NCBI RefSeq assembly: GCF_007625115.1
Contig: NZ_VMNH01000001.1
Location: 1-64,000 of the forward strand
Length of the DNA: 64,000 nt
Source of the DNA: Sedimenticola selenatireducens
Lineage (GTDB): Bacteria > Pseudomonadota > Gammaproteobacteria > Chromatiales > Chromatiaceae
Direction: 5' to 3'
In this document: in pieces, positions 28,652-37,355 of the stretch
How the letters are laid out: each line of letters opens with the position of its first letter
How positions within the stretch are numbered: position 1 is the first letter of the stretch
Notes under the pieces: model-generated
What the model saw: only the letters and a program-made list of their open reading frames with translations
Databases searched by the model: none
Told to the model about the DNA's origin: nothing
Position numbers and translations under genes: made by a program

Positions 28652-30439
28652 ATGACAATCACATCTGATTCAGACGCCGCCAAGCGATATGGTAAAAAAC
28701 AAAATCGACCCGTTGCTTTGGTCGTCGATGACGAAAACACCAATCGCACCTTCTTGCGTACTTTCCTGGAAGCTGATGGCTACAGCGTGATTGAGGCTGG
28801 TAATGGAGTAGAAGCCATTCAAGCCTTTCAGGAAAGCCCACCTGACATCATCTTCATGGATGTAATCATGCCGATAATGGATGGTTATGAAGCGGTGACG
28901 CAAATCCAAAAGCTGGCTGAGGCCCAGTTTATACCGATCCTATTTTTAACAGCTCTAACAGATGAAAATGCCTTGGCAAAGTGTATTGAAGTGGGAGGAC
29001 ATGACTTTCTAACAAAGCCTGTTTCTCCTATTGTGCTAAAGGCTAAAGTAAGATCCATGGAGCGTATTCGAAAGCTTCATCTAGAAGTGTTCCGGCTCTA
29101 TGGACAAATGAAGATGGATCAGGAAATGGCCGAAACAGTCTTCAATGGCGTCGTCATTGCAGACAACATAAAACTGGACTGCATTAAGACCATCTTAAAA
29201 CCCGCTGAGCAATTCAGCGGAGATGTGCTATTAACTGCCCACGCACCCTCAAGTGATATTCATATTTTATTAGGAGACTTTACCGGCCATGGACTTGCCG
29301 CCGCATTAGGTGCACTGCCTGCTTCCGAAGTATTCCGTGCCATGACGGCAAAGGGTTTCTCTCCTCATCAAATCGTCGCAGGTATAAACAAAAAACTATT
29401 CAGTTTACTGCCAACAGGAATGTTTTTCGCCATTCAGTTCATTTCAATTAGCAGTAATCTTGAATACGTCAATGCGATAAACTGCGGTATGCCTGATATT
29501 CTGTTGTTGAGTAGTGAAACCGGAGCGATCAAACAGCGGATTAGTTCAAACAGTCTGCCATTGGGAATTTCCTTGGATATTGACTTTCATTCGCTATTCG
29601 TGAGAAGCAAAATATCCCATGGTGATCGAATCCTGCTGGTCAGCGATGGTGTCACAGAAGCAAGAAACGCCGACAACACCTATTTTGGCAAAGAGCGATT
29701 TGAAACAATACTCCAAAATACGAAACCCGGTGAATCTGCTGTCGAAAGTATAGCCAAGGCATTGGCGGATTTTTGCCAGGATGCCCCTCAGGATGATGAT
29801 ATCAGTCTAGCGGAAATACCTTGCATACCGGATGTCTTACCCGACTGGGCTGAAAATGACGCAGACGATGAGGATTTCAGTGCCTCACCGTCAACCTCGA
29901 AAGCGAAACCGCCATCAACCACTCATGGAAACATATCTGTAGACCCCCTTGAATTTTCCATCACACTACCTGGCGGCAGATTGAGTAATAGCGATCCAAT
30001 CCCCCTGCTGATCAATCATATCCAGGAGATGGAAGGACTTCAGAAACATCGTCGATTGCTCTTTACTCTGCTAACCGAGCTTTACATTAATGCGCTTGAT
30101 CATGGACTTCTTCAGCTCGATTCCTCAATGAAGAGCTCGCCCGAGGGCTTTTCAGCCTACTTCTCAGAACGAGAAAAACGTCTTGCTGCACTTAATCATG
30201 GATTCATAAAAATTAACATTCAAACGCATAATACAGTGCAAGGCGGAAAAATGATCATCCGCGTTGAAGATAGCGGCAAGGGTTTTAATCTAAAGCTGAT
30301 TAACAACGCTGACACGCACAATGTAGAAAAACTCTGCGGACGAGGCATACATCTGCTCAACTCACTCTGTGAATCTGTGCGCTATGAAGAGCCTGGTAAT
30401 CGTGTTGAGGTTATCTATTCTTGGAATGATGAATTGTAA
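28652..30439 (+). CDS. response regulator with PP2C-type phosphatase and HATPase domains (HsbR-like)
   Basis: Three domains are seen in the 595-residue protein. The receiver (about 20-140) has ALVVDDENTN, phospho-Asp in IIFMDVIMPIMDGYEA and FLTKPVSP. The SpoIIE/PP2C phosphatase (about 185-390) has LLGDFTGHGLAAALGALP, LLVSDGVTEARN and QDDDISLAEIP. A flexible acidic linker (about 395-430) leads to a GHKL kinase-like domain (about 450-590) with LLTELYINALDHGLL, VEDSGKGFNLK and CGRGIHLLNSLC. The architecture matches HsbR/CrsR-type partner-switch regulators that act on an anti-sigma-factor antagonist. No STAS-domain partner gene is adjacent, so its target lies elsewhere. Confidence 0.85.
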   Translation: MTITSDSDAAKRYGKKQNRPVALVVDDENTNRTFLRTFLEADGYSVIEAGNGVEAIQAFQESPPDIIFMDVIMPIMDGYEAVTQIQKLAEAQFIPILFLTALTDENALAKCIEVGGHDFLTKPVSPIVLKAKVRSMERIRKLHLEVFRLYGQMKMDQEMAETVFNGVVIADNIKLDCIKTILKPAEQFSGDVLLTAHAPSSDIHILLGDFTGHGLAAALGALPASEVFRAMTAKGFSPHQIVAGINKKLFSLLPTGMFFAIQFISISSNLEYVNAINCGMPDILLLSSETGAIKQRISSNSLPLGISLDIDFHSLFVRSKISHGDRILLVSDGVTEARNADNTYFGKERFETILQNTKPGESAVESIAKALADFCQDAPQDDDISLAEIPCIPDVLPDWAENDADDEDFSASPSTSKAKPPSTTHGNISVDPLEFSITLPGGRLSNSDPIPLLINHIQEMEGLQKHRRLLFTLLTELYINALDHGLLQLDSSMKSSPEGFSAYFSEREKRLAALNHGFIKINIQTHNTVQGGKMIIRVEDSGKGFNLKLINNADTHNVEKLCGRGIHLLNSLCESVRYEEPGNRVEVIYSWNDEL

Positions 30440-30767
30440 ATACTGATTGGTTTCAGCTTTAGCGGTGATGAGGGATTCTTGGTAAAGTTCTACTTGGTTG
30501 ATAACAGGTCAAGCTGAGTCACCAAATCATGTGGCTGTTTCTATACAAATACTCGAGCGAATTTGGCCTGTAGCCATCTACCGATACCCGTTCTTACTTT
30601 GCTTTAGACCAGGGTAAATTTATCACGATACGATTGTTATCCTGACAGCAAGGGTTGCCTAAGCGAATTTTAAACCGAGCATATAATGATTTAGACTCCG
30701 AAAAAACAGTTTCCTATCTGTTCTCCTTTTGCTATTATAGAACGATAATAGAACAAGGTGACCGATA
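30440..30767. promoter_or_regulatory. 328-bp region upstream of lexA
   Basis: The left 270 bases show no gene or recognised element. The right end carries the lexA promoter and operator described separately. Confidence 0.4.
30710..30754 (+). promoter_or_regulatory. lexA promoter with direct-repeat LexA-type operator GAAC-N7-GAAC
   Basis: An extended -10, TGC-TATTAT (TG at 30730-30731, hexamer 30733-30738), has a weak -35, TTTCCT, at 30710-30715 (17-base spacer). GAAC at 30740-30743 and GAAC at 30751-30754 are seven bases apart, an 11-bp period covering the transcription start region. On the other strand this reads GTTC-N7-GTTC, the box known from alphaproteobacterial LexA. No E. coli-type CTGT-N8-ACAG palindrome is present here. 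Confidence 0.65.
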
Positions 30768-31379
30768 ATGACTGAGCCACTCACACGCCGGCAGCAAGAA
30801 ATTTACGATTATCTATTATCAAATGTAGATAGCTTCCCCCATCCTCCTACCCTTGATGAACTCTGCAGTGCCCTGGGTTTAAGCTCAAAAGGCTCACTCC
30901 ATAAACAGATTCAAGCCTTAATTGATGCGGGTCTGGTTGAGCCAATGAACAATCGGCGCCGCGGTATTCGCTTGACTAATGAAGCGCGGAATGAGGAAGA
31001 GCAAGGTCTGCCATTTCTTGGTTATATCGCTGCAGGCAGTCCCATTGAGGCCATTGAGCAAAAAGAGATCATTCAGGTACCGGATTACTTGCGCACCAAT
31101 CGACCCTGCTATGTTCTTCAGGTCAAGGGAGAGTCAATGATCGATGAGGGTATCCTTGACGGTGACCAAATCGTAATTGAACAGCGGGATCACGCCCGGA
31201 ATGGTGAAATTGTGGTTGCGCTCGTGGAAGGGACAGATGCAACGCTTAAGCGTATTGAACAAAAAAAGGACTGCATCATCTTACACCCAGCCAACTCCAC
31301 TATGAAGCCGATGACATTTGCTACCGATCAAGTACAAATACAAGGTGTATTGGTCGGCCAAATGCGCCGCTATCACTAA
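30768..31379 (+). CDS. lexA: LexA repressor
   Basis: The 203-residue protein has an N-terminal winged helix (residues 1-68: LTRRQQEIYDYLL, PPTLDELCSALGL, SSKGSLHKQIQALIDAGLVE) and a C-terminal autoprotease. The cleavage site Ala-Gly is in GYIAAGSPIEA (about residue 88), the nucleophile Ser in QVKGESMIDEGI (about 124) and the general-base Lys in DATLKRIEQ (about 161). The recognition helix SKGSLHKQIQAL resembles alphaproteobacterial LexA (SKSGIHRLITAL) rather than E. coli (SPNAAEEHLKAL), in line with the direct-repeat operator upstream. It is monocistronic. Confidence 0.93.
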   Translation: MTEPLTRRQQEIYDYLLSNVDSFPHPPTLDELCSALGLSSKGSLHKQIQALIDAGLVEPMNNRRRGIRLTNEARNEEEQGLPFLGYIAAGSPIEAIEQKEIIQVPDYLRTNRPCYVLQVKGESMIDEGILDGDQIVIEQRDHARNGEIVVALVEGTDATLKRIEQKKDCIILHPANSTMKPMTFATDQVQIQGVLVGQMRRYH

Positions 31380-31414
31380 TTTCAGCTGAATAGAGGCAGT
31401 CGTTAGGACGCGAT

Positions 31415-31759
31415 TTACTCATCGGATTGATAGTCAAATGTAATCTCATCGCCGATCCCAATAGACCGCTTAGCGTAGAGATCGAATCCATCAAACTCTG
31501 CATTTCCTGAACTGGAATGATTCAAAAAACGCAGGAGGTTTCTTCCGCTGCGACCCACAGCGCTCTCTTCGTCGTCCGATTCAAATACCCAGAGGACATA
31601 GGTGCCATTCCGTTTTACTACAGGCCCATGATAAGTGCCAATATAGTCACCTTCATCAATCGTCTTTTTTGCAAATACCCCTGTGCCATGAATTGTTGAT
31701 GATGCTGTATAGATCATCTCCTTTAACTCGCTATTTTTTATTCTCAATGTAGTCAACAA
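31415..31759 (-). CDS. small SET-domain protein (putative protein-lysine methyltransferase)
   Basis: The 114-residue protein is little more than a SET domain. STIHGTGVFAKKTIDEGDYI is the N-SET strand region, LLRFLNHSSSGNAEF carries the S-adenosylmethionine-binding NHS motif, and GDEITFDYQ corresponds to the usual GEELTYDY. Both core motifs are intact, so it could be active. I place the start at TTG 31759 because GGGGGAGG lies just upstream; an in-frame ATG at 31717 directly abuts AAGGAG. The substrate is unknown. It converges with lexA 35 bases away. Confidence 0.82.
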   Translation of the reverse strand: MLTTLRIKNSELKEMIYTASSTIHGTGVFAKKTIDEGDYIGTYHGPVVKRNGTYVLWVFESDDEESAVGRSGRNLLRFLNHSSSGNAEFDGFDLYAKRSIGIGDEITFDYQSDE

Positions 31760-31844
31760 CTACCCTCCCCCTAACAGTTCAGTGGCTAAAACCGAATTCC
31801 AGACTTTAGATGTTTGCCCCTATCCAAAAGTCGCTAAAAAAGTC

Positions 31845-32699
31845 TTATTTGAGCTGTTCCAACCTTGTACTCTGGGTTGCCATATACCGATTATTAGCAT
31901 CAGCAGACGCCCAACCTACCACATGATGCGACAAACTTGATAAATCGATCTGTTGCAGAAGCTCGGTTAACGGACGGACTTCCCACTGCCCCCCTTTCCA
32001 CATAACCAGCAGCTTCTCAAGCACTCCCAGCAAGTCCCGCCCTTCACGTTCGGCCGTCAAGGTAAACACTTCTCCATTGGGGAGTACCCGTTGACATGCT
32101 GCATAGAGAAACTGGTGAACATTCTCTTCACTCACTTCACTTTGTAACAACAGTTCATCCAAAGTAGGCAATGTCGTTGGAATCTGTGGACAACTCGATC
32201 GAACACCTTGCATCTCAGGCAAAAACGCATGGCGCCCTCGAACATCAGAAGAAAAATTAAATCTGAGTGACTCTTCCTCGGCAAATAGATTGGCATTAAC
32301 CTGCCATCCCAATGCACCATGAAAATGAGGGGGCTTACCATAAAGATCAGTGAAGGCGTCTACTGCATGGATCACTTCAGAATGAACCCATTCAGGTGAC
32401 TGGTAGGCTGAATCCCGCTGCCATCCAGCAGCCGAGTAAGACGCAATACCTACGTCGTGACCTGCGGTGGCAATTGACTTTAGATGATCTCGATATCTAC
32501 GACCGATATAACGCGCAGGCAACTTCCGTCTTATTCCTTCGGGTAGGTGATTGCCTAAGGGATAGCCAGAATAATCCGGCCCTAGGCTAACACAGAATGA
32601 TGCTTTAACCTGATGCTCATCTAAAAGCCTCAGCAATGCAGGCACACCTTCACGAGCACCCCTTTCTGTTGAGACTTCTATCCTAAGTGCGATTCTCAA
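31845..32699 (-). CDS. ArnD-like polysaccharide deacetylase homologue lacking metal ligands
   Basis: The 284-residue protein aligns along its length with ArnD (4-deoxy-4-formamido-arabinose-phosphoundecaprenol deformylase). Matching segments are MRIALRIEV, REGVPALLRLLDEH, FNFSSDVRGRHAFLPEMQG and QIPTTLPTLDELL. The catalytic positions are changed: the family's RIDVDT is RIEVST here, and the two metal-binding histidines of GLHAWDHHAWQ are replaced in GIASYSAAGWQ. It is therefore probably not a zinc deacetylase as described for the family. No other arn genes are nearby. It lies downstream of tex on the same strand with a 110-base gap. Confidence 0.8.
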   Translation of the reverse strand: MRIALRIEVSTERGAREGVPALLRLLDEHQVKASFCVSLGPDYSGYPLGNHLPEGIRRKLPARYIGRRYRDHLKSIATAGHDVGIASYSAAGWQRDSAYQSPEWVHSEVIHAVDAFTDLYGKPPHFHGALGWQVNANLFAEEESLRFNFSSDVRGRHAFLPEMQGVRSSCPQIPTTLPTLDELLLQSEVSEENVHQFLYAACQRVLPNGEVFTLTAEREGRDLLGVLEKLLVMWKGGQWEVRPLTELLQQIDLSSLSHHVVGWASADANNRYMATQSTRLEQLK

Positions 32700-32809
32700 T
32701 GGTCGTTTTTACCTGTAGTACATTTCCAGCATCAAGCCCAGATGACTAAACACTTGATAAAAAATATTAACGTGCCTCTTACTACCATTTTATTCTGCAT
32801 AAATCAAAA

Positions 32810-35122
32810 TCATCGCCGCTTGTTTAATGCGCTTGCCAATGCCTCGGCCATAGCGCCTCCAGACGGTGGTTGACTTTTCTCCACACGCTGTCGTGCCCGT
32901 GGTCTGGCTTTATCACTTTCAATCATCCGGTTATTCTTGCTGCTGCTTGCCGTTTCACTACTGTCCGTTAATCTCATGGAGAGCCCAACACGCTTTCTCG
33001 CAATATCTACCTCCATCACCTTTACTTTTACCAGGTCACCCGCTTTTACAACGGCACGTGGATCTTTGATGTATTTATCTGACATGGCAGAGATGTGTAC
33101 CAATCCATCCTGATGCACACCAATATCGACAAACGCACCAAAATTTGTCACGTTTGTAACAACACCCTCCAATACCATATCTAGCTTGAGGTCTGCGAGT
33201 GTTTCAACGCCGTCTTGGAAACTGGCTGTTTTAAATTCACCTCGAGGATCACGCCCTGGCTTCTCTAATTCGGCAATAATATCGGTTACCGTTGGCAATC
33301 CAAATTGATCATTAATGAAATCGTTTGGATTCAGAGAGCGCAGGAATACACGGTCACCAATGATATCTTGTATTCGACGACCAGCCTTCTCCAGTATCCG
33401 CTCCACAACGGGATAAGCCTCTGGATGAACCGATGAGGCATCTAAAGGATTATCACCCTTACTAATGCGAAGGAATCCGGCGGCTTGCTCAAAGGTCTTC
33501 CCCCCCAAGCGGGGAACCTTTAACAGCATCTTGCGCTCTTTAAACGCTCCCTGCTCATTTCTGAACTGGACAATATTATCCGCCAGCGTCTTGTTCAACC
33601 CTGATACTTTTTCAAGCAATGAGGGTGAAGCGGTATTAATTTCAACACCGACGGAGTTCACACAATCCTCAACGATGTTATTCAGTTGTTTCGCTAACCG
33701 GTTCTGATTTACATCATGCTGATACTGTCCGACGCCAATGGCCTTTGGCTCAATCTTCACCAACTCAGCCAGGGGGTCCTGTAAGCGACGAGCAATAGAG
33801 ACTGCACCCCGTAAGGTCACATCCAGATCGGGCATCTCCATCGATGCCAGTTCTGACGCTGAATAGACGGATGCACCGGCTTCACTGACCATCACCTTCT
33901 GTAATTTCAACGCTGGATGGCGCTTCATTAAGTCAGCGGCTAATCGATCTGTTTCTCTGGAGGCCGTACCATTTCCTATGGCCAGCAAACGAACACCATG
34001 TTTCTCCGCTAACCGTGCCATTACCGCAATAGAGGCATCCCATTGATTTTTAGGGACATGAGGATAGATCGTTTCGGTATCCACCACCTTACCGGTCGCG
34101 TCTACTACCGCAATCTTGACGCCCGTTCTCAATCCAGGATCCAAGCCTAAAATTGGCAGATTACCGGCAGGTGCTGCCAATAACAGATCCCCTAGATTAT
34201 GGCCAAAAACGCGTATTGCCTCCTCTTCCGCCGATTCACGGAGGCGCATCTTAAGTTCAAGATCCAGGTGGGTGAAAATCTTTACTTTCCAAGCCCAGCG
34301 AACACAATCTTTTAACCAGGCATCTGCGGGGCGATTTAAGTCTTCAATACCAAACTTTTTTGCAATGACCAACTCACAGGGCGAGACTTCACTCAATCCT
34401 TCATCGACGACCAATTCCAGGTTTAACAGCGCTTCATTTCGTCCTCTGAAGAGAGCCAGTGCCCGATGAGAGGGAATCTGTCGAATAGCTTCCTTATAGT
34501 CAAAATAGTCACTGAACTTTGCTGCTTCATGCTCCTTGCCTTTAACCACTTGAGACTTAATAAAGCCTTCATTCCATAAATACTCCCTTAACTTACCTAG
34601 CAGCTCTGCATCTTCAGCGAACAATTCCATGAGGATCTGTCGGGCACCATCAAGGACTGCCTTCTCATCAGTGAAACCAGCCTCTTGATTGATATACTGG
34701 AACGCCTCAACAACAGGATCAATCACTGGATCATCAAGCAGTTTCAGTGCAAGTGGTTCCAGTCCTGCCTCGCGTGCGATTTGTGCTTTCGTTCTTCTTT
34801 TTGGTTTGTAAGGCAAATAAAGATCTTCCAAACGGGTTTTGGTGTCGGCTGACACAATATCCCGTTCCAGGGACTCAGTCAGTTTCCCCTGCTCCCTGAT
34901 ACTATTCAGCACAGTATCTCTTCGATCTTCCAACTCCCTCAGGTAACCTAAGCGTTCTTCAAGATTACGCAGCTGAATATCATCCAACCCACCGGTCTTC
35001 TCTTTTCTATATCGAGAGATAAAGGGTACGGTTGCCCCCTCATCAAGTAACTCAACAGCCGCTGTGACCTGTCCCTTAGAAACGTTCAACTCTTCGGCTA
35101 TCTGATTTACTATTTTCTGCAT
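32810..35122 (-). CDS. tex: Tex family RNA-binding transcription accessory protein
   Basis: The 770-residue protein shows the Tex domain order. A helical N-terminal domain carries [20 protein letters not shown] and [21 protein letters not shown] YqgF/RNase H-like domain follows (about 325-455; [16 protein letters not shown]). Helix-hairpin-helix repeats come next (about 480-620; [30 protein letters not shown]). An S1 domain lies at about 650-720 ([20 protein letters not shown]). The tail is basic and disordered. Tex binds nucleic acid and associates with transcription. It appears monocistronic. Confidence 0.95.
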   Translation of the reverse strand: MQKIVNQIAEELNVSKGQVTAAVELLDEGATVPFISRYRKEKTGGLDDIQLRNLEERLGYLRELEDRRDTVLNSIREQGKLTESLERDIVSADTKTRLEDLYLPYKPKRRTKAQIAREAGLEPLALKLLDDPVIDPVVEAFQYINQEAGFTDEKAVLDGARQILMELFAEDAELLGKLREYLWNEGFIKSQVVKGKEHEAAKFSDYFDYKEAIRQIPSHRALALFRGRNEALLNLELVVDEGLSEVSPCELVIAKKFGIEDLNRPADAWLKDCVRWAWKVKIFTHLDLELKMRLRESAEEEAIRVFGHNLGDLLLAAPAGNLPILGLDPGLRTGVKIAVVDATGKVVDTETIYPHVPKNQWDASIAVMARLAEKHGVRLLAIGNGTASRETDRLAADLMKRHPALKLQKVMVSEAGASVYSASELASMEMPDLDVTLRGAVSIARRLQDPLAELVKIEPKAIGVGQYQHDVNQNRLAKQLNNIVEDCVNSVGVEINTASPSLLEKVSGLNKTLADNIVQFRNEQGAFKERKMLLKVPRLGGKTFEQAAGFLRISKGDNPLDASSVHPEAYPVVERILEKAGRRIQDIIGDRVFLRSLNPNDFINDQFGLPTVTDIIAELEKPGRDPRGEFKTASFQDGVETLADLKLDMVLEGVVTNVTNFGAFVDIGVHQDGLVHISAMSDKYIKDPRAVVKAGDLVKVKVMEVDIARKRVGLSMRLTDSSETASSSKNNRMIESDKARPRARQRVEKSQPPSGGAMAEALASALNKRR

Positions 35123-35166
35123 GTTTAATTATGTCCTAGGTATGCACTATCGCTCAGAATAACGCA

Positions 35167-35198
35167 CAAAAATAAAGCCGAGCCAAAAAGGCTCGGCT
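35167..35198 (-). terminator. intrinsic terminator for the 65-residue protein gene
   Basis: On the minus strand, AGCCGAGCC-TTTTT-GGCTCGGCT is followed by TTATTTTTG. It is placed 62 bases after the stop of the gene at 35260-35457. Confidence 0.82.
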
Positions 35199-35259
35199 GG
35201 TCATTTGCTCTGTATGTGCTGCTCAGGCTGTCAGCACAGAAATTCACTTAACTTTGGAG

Positions 35260-35457
35260 CTAAACCCTGCAGTTATCACCATACACAGACATGATTATCT
35301 TGAGTTCATCAAGAATAATCTGCTGTGCAGGCTTGCTGAGGTGGGATAACTCCGGGGGCGTTTCGCCCTGCTCTAACATCTGGATATCGCGTCTCACTTC
35401 ACGGCAGCCCTTTTTGCATATAGCCTCTACACCCGTTTCAATACTCTCGTTCTGCAT
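35260..35457 (-). CDS. conserved-looking 65-residue protein of unknown function
   Basis: The start is ATG 35457 (MQNESIETGVEAICKKGCREVRRDIQ begins the protein). It is small, soluble and mostly helical, with three cysteines: the pair in ICKKGC and one in GDNCRV. The cysteines suggest metal binding or a redox role, but no family is recognised. A proper terminator follows and it has its own promoter region, which supports a real gene. It is divergent from the candidate SOS-regulated small gene at 35745. Confidence 0.6.
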   Translation of the reverse strand: MQNESIETGVEAICKKGCREVRRDIQMLEQGETPPELSHLSKPAQQIILDELKIIMSVYGDNCRV

Positions 35458-35621
35458 TCGTTACACTACTTACCCGTGATATTGATTGCCAGATTATATA
35501 AGAAACATATGACAACCTTCTACAAAACAAATGCAATAATACTTATTTATGGTAATTAATTCACATAATATCAATAAGTTAGACACTAGTTAAAAATTCA
35601 TTAGAAACAGAAAAAATAATG

Positions 35622-35668
35622 TTCTCTTTTTGTTCTTATTTTGTTAGGATACAGAACATAAGCAGAAC
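35622..35668 (+). promoter_or_regulatory. promoter with second GAAC-N7-GAAC box (candidate LexA site)
   Basis: An extended -10, TGT-TAGGAT (hexamer 35645-35650), has a weak -35, TTCTCT, at 35622-35627 (17-base spacer). GAAC at 35654-35657 and 35665-35668 are separated by ATAAGCA (seven bases). The box position relative to the -10 is almost the same as at lexA, with shared AGAAC flanks and a following A. It points to the 56-codon gene at 35745. Confidence 0.55.
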
Positions 35669-35744
35669 ACGGAATGTCCTACCAATAGCTTAGACAGGGA
35701 AGCAATTTAATACGCACTCCAACAGATAACCTATAGGTAAAGAT

Positions 35745-35915
35745 ATGACTTACAATAATGGCTATATCATGAAAGAGCAGGTCCGTAATCTGATACCCTC
35801 GCTTATGGCATGCAACCCAACCAGAAAAAGCTTTAAAGCCGAATCAAAACTTCATCTTGTGTCAGTTGCAATCGTTACTTCGGTCTACCTTTTTGCAGTA
35901 GTAATCTCAGGCTGA
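35745..35915 (+). CDS. 56-residue tail-anchored membrane peptide, candidate SOS-regulated
   Basis: ATG 35745 opens MTYNNGYIMKEQVRNLIPSL, a frame of 56 codons ending at TGA 35913-35915. Residues 1-36 are polar with several Lys/Arg (PTRKSFKAESK). Residues 37-55 form one hydrophobic helix, LHLVSVAIVTSVYLFAVVIS, leaving almost nothing beyond the membrane. AGG lies eight bases before the start, a modest ribosome-binding site. A promoter with a LexA-like direct repeat ends 76 bases upstream. Small single-helix membrane proteins are a recurrent form of SOS division inhibitor (SidA in Caulobacter), which is the basis of the suggestion. No homologue is recognised by eye. Confidence 0.42.
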   Translation: MTYNNGYIMKEQVRNLIPSLMACNPTRKSFKAESKLHLVSVAIVTSVYLFAVVISG

Positions 35916-35981
35916 TGAGGCAGGGACCCAGTGGCACCACATGTTCAGTGTTTTCTATAGAGAAATTGCACAACAATCAAC

Positions 35982-36563
35982 TTACGCTGATGCCGCAAGC
36001 ATCCCGGCTATCTTATAACAAGCATCGATCAACTCCTGGGACGCTTGCGGATCATTTAATGCGCGACCAACAGCGACACCACCAATCATTAATGTCGCAA
36101 TTGATCTTGCAATAGCTTCACGTTTTGGTTCATCTTCAATCGCGATAATCCTGTTCAATATTTTAACCAACCCCTTGAATGATATCGTATATGCATCTCT
36201 TACCTCAGCCTCCCGATTGGCTACATCTGTTACCAGAAAAGCCAACGGGCAAGCTGAAGGACCGGTCACTGTACTGACTTGTGCAAGATAGTTGCGGACA
36301 AGCTCATTTAATACCTGGTTATCGTCAACTACTTTTAGGTAATTCGTTGCAATTGCACTTTTTCTTACACCGTTAAGAATCGCCTCAACGTAAAGTTCAT
36401 TTTTGTTTTTAAAATGTGCATAAAACCCACCACGGGTAAGGCCTGCGCACGACATCAACTCATCAATCGAAACTTGGTCAAAGCCTTTTGTTGAAAACAA
36501 AAAAATCGCCTGTTCCAGTATGCGTGCGCGTGTTTCCTGCTTATGAACTTTAGTTAATGGCAA
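35982..36563 (-). CDS. TetR/AcrR-family transcriptional regulator
   Basis: The 193-residue protein has the TetR helix-turn-helix at residues 10-60 (TRARILEQAIFLFSTKGFDQ, then SIDELMSCAGLTRGGFYAHF and KNKNELY). The ligand-binding half is helical, with GPSACPLAFLVTDVANRE resembling repressors of electrophile- or aldehyde-responsive genes. It is divergent from a glutathione S-transferase gene with an inverted repeat in between, the standard arrangement for local repression. The inducer is unknown. Confidence 0.9.
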   Translation of the reverse strand: MPLTKVHKQETRARILEQAIFLFSTKGFDQVSIDELMSCAGLTRGGFYAHFKNKNELYVEAILNGVRKSAIATNYLKVVDDNQVLNELVRNYLAQVSTVTGPSACPLAFLVTDVANREAEVRDAYTISFKGLVKILNRIIAIEDEPKREAIARSIATLMIGGVAVGRALNDPQASQELIDACYKIAGMLAASA

Positions 36564-36603
36564 AATAAGACCTCCAATCTATATATGTTCTTGATCATAT
36601 TAT

Positions 36604-36623
36604 ATTTCGCCGTATAACGAAAT
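36604..36623. promoter_or_regulatory. candidate TetR operator between regulator and GST gene
   Basis: ATTTCG-N8-CGAAAT is a perfect inverted repeat in the 103-bp divergent gap. A second, weaker one (ATATG-N8-CATAT) lies at about 36582-36599. The placement fits autoregulation and repression of the GST gene. Confidence 0.5.
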
Positions 36624-36666
36624 GTGTATTGATTGATAACGATGAATATGAGACAGGAGCGAACAA

Positions 36667-37287
36667 ATGAAACAGCCGTTAACACTCTATGGACCTGAAT
36701 TCAGTACATACGTGAGAAGTGTATTGCTATGCTGTGAAGAGAAAGATATTGATTATAACCTTCAGGATATTACCCTAAAATCGAAAAAGTTATTAAATCT
36801 GAATCCATTTGGAAGGGTCCCTGTTATGCAAGATGGGGATTATGTGGTGTATGAAAGTGCAGCGATCTGTCTATACATTGATACCCAGTTCCAAGGTCCC
36901 GCTTTAACCCCGACAAACACTGTTGACTTGGTCAGGATGCAACAATGGATCAGTATTGCCAACTGCTATCTAGACGACATTATTGTGCGGAACTATTTAC
37001 TTGAGTTTGCTTTCCCATCAGGAAAAACAGGTGCAATCGATGACGACAAGATCAACTTGGCGCTCAAACTAATCCCTCAATATCTGGCCACTTTAGATCA
37101 CTATTTATCCAGAGCCGACTATTTTTCGGGTTCGCGCCCAGGAATTGCAGATTACTTAATTATTCCAATGCTGCACTATCTCAGAAAAGCGCCAAGGGCT
37201 GAGGAATTATTTGAGCAACACCCAATAGTTTCCCAGTACATCAAGAAAATGCTGGAGCGGAAGAGTTGTATAAAAATACTAAGATAA
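36667..37287 (+). CDS. glutathione S-transferase family protein
   Basis: The 206-residue protein has an N-terminal thioredoxin-like domain (LTLYGPEFSTYVRSVLLCCE, NPFGRVPVMQDGDYVVYESA, AICLYI; about residues 4-75) and an all-helical C-terminal domain (about 85-200, with SGSRPGIADYLIIPMLHYLR). The ESA motif and the cis-Pro in RVPVM fit a GST. Ser14 or Cys residues in the first helix could activate glutathione. The gene is divergent from a TetR regulator that probably controls it, suggesting detoxification of an unknown electrophile. ATG 36667 follows AGGAG at a suitable distance. Confidence 0.88.
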   Translation: MKQPLTLYGPEFSTYVRSVLLCCEEKDIDYNLQDITLKSKKLLNLNPFGRVPVMQDGDYVVYESAAICLYIDTQFQGPALTPTNTVDLVRMQQWISIANCYLDDIIVRNYLLEFAFPSGKTGAIDDDKINLALKLIPQYLATLDHYLSRADYFSGSRPGIADYLIIPMLHYLRKAPRAEELFEQHPIVSQYIKKMLERKSCIKILR

Positions 37288-37355
37288 AAGCCCTTTAGTT
37301 GTTCAACTAAAGTGCGGTAAATAATATACAGCTAACAAATTGCACGCACATTACT

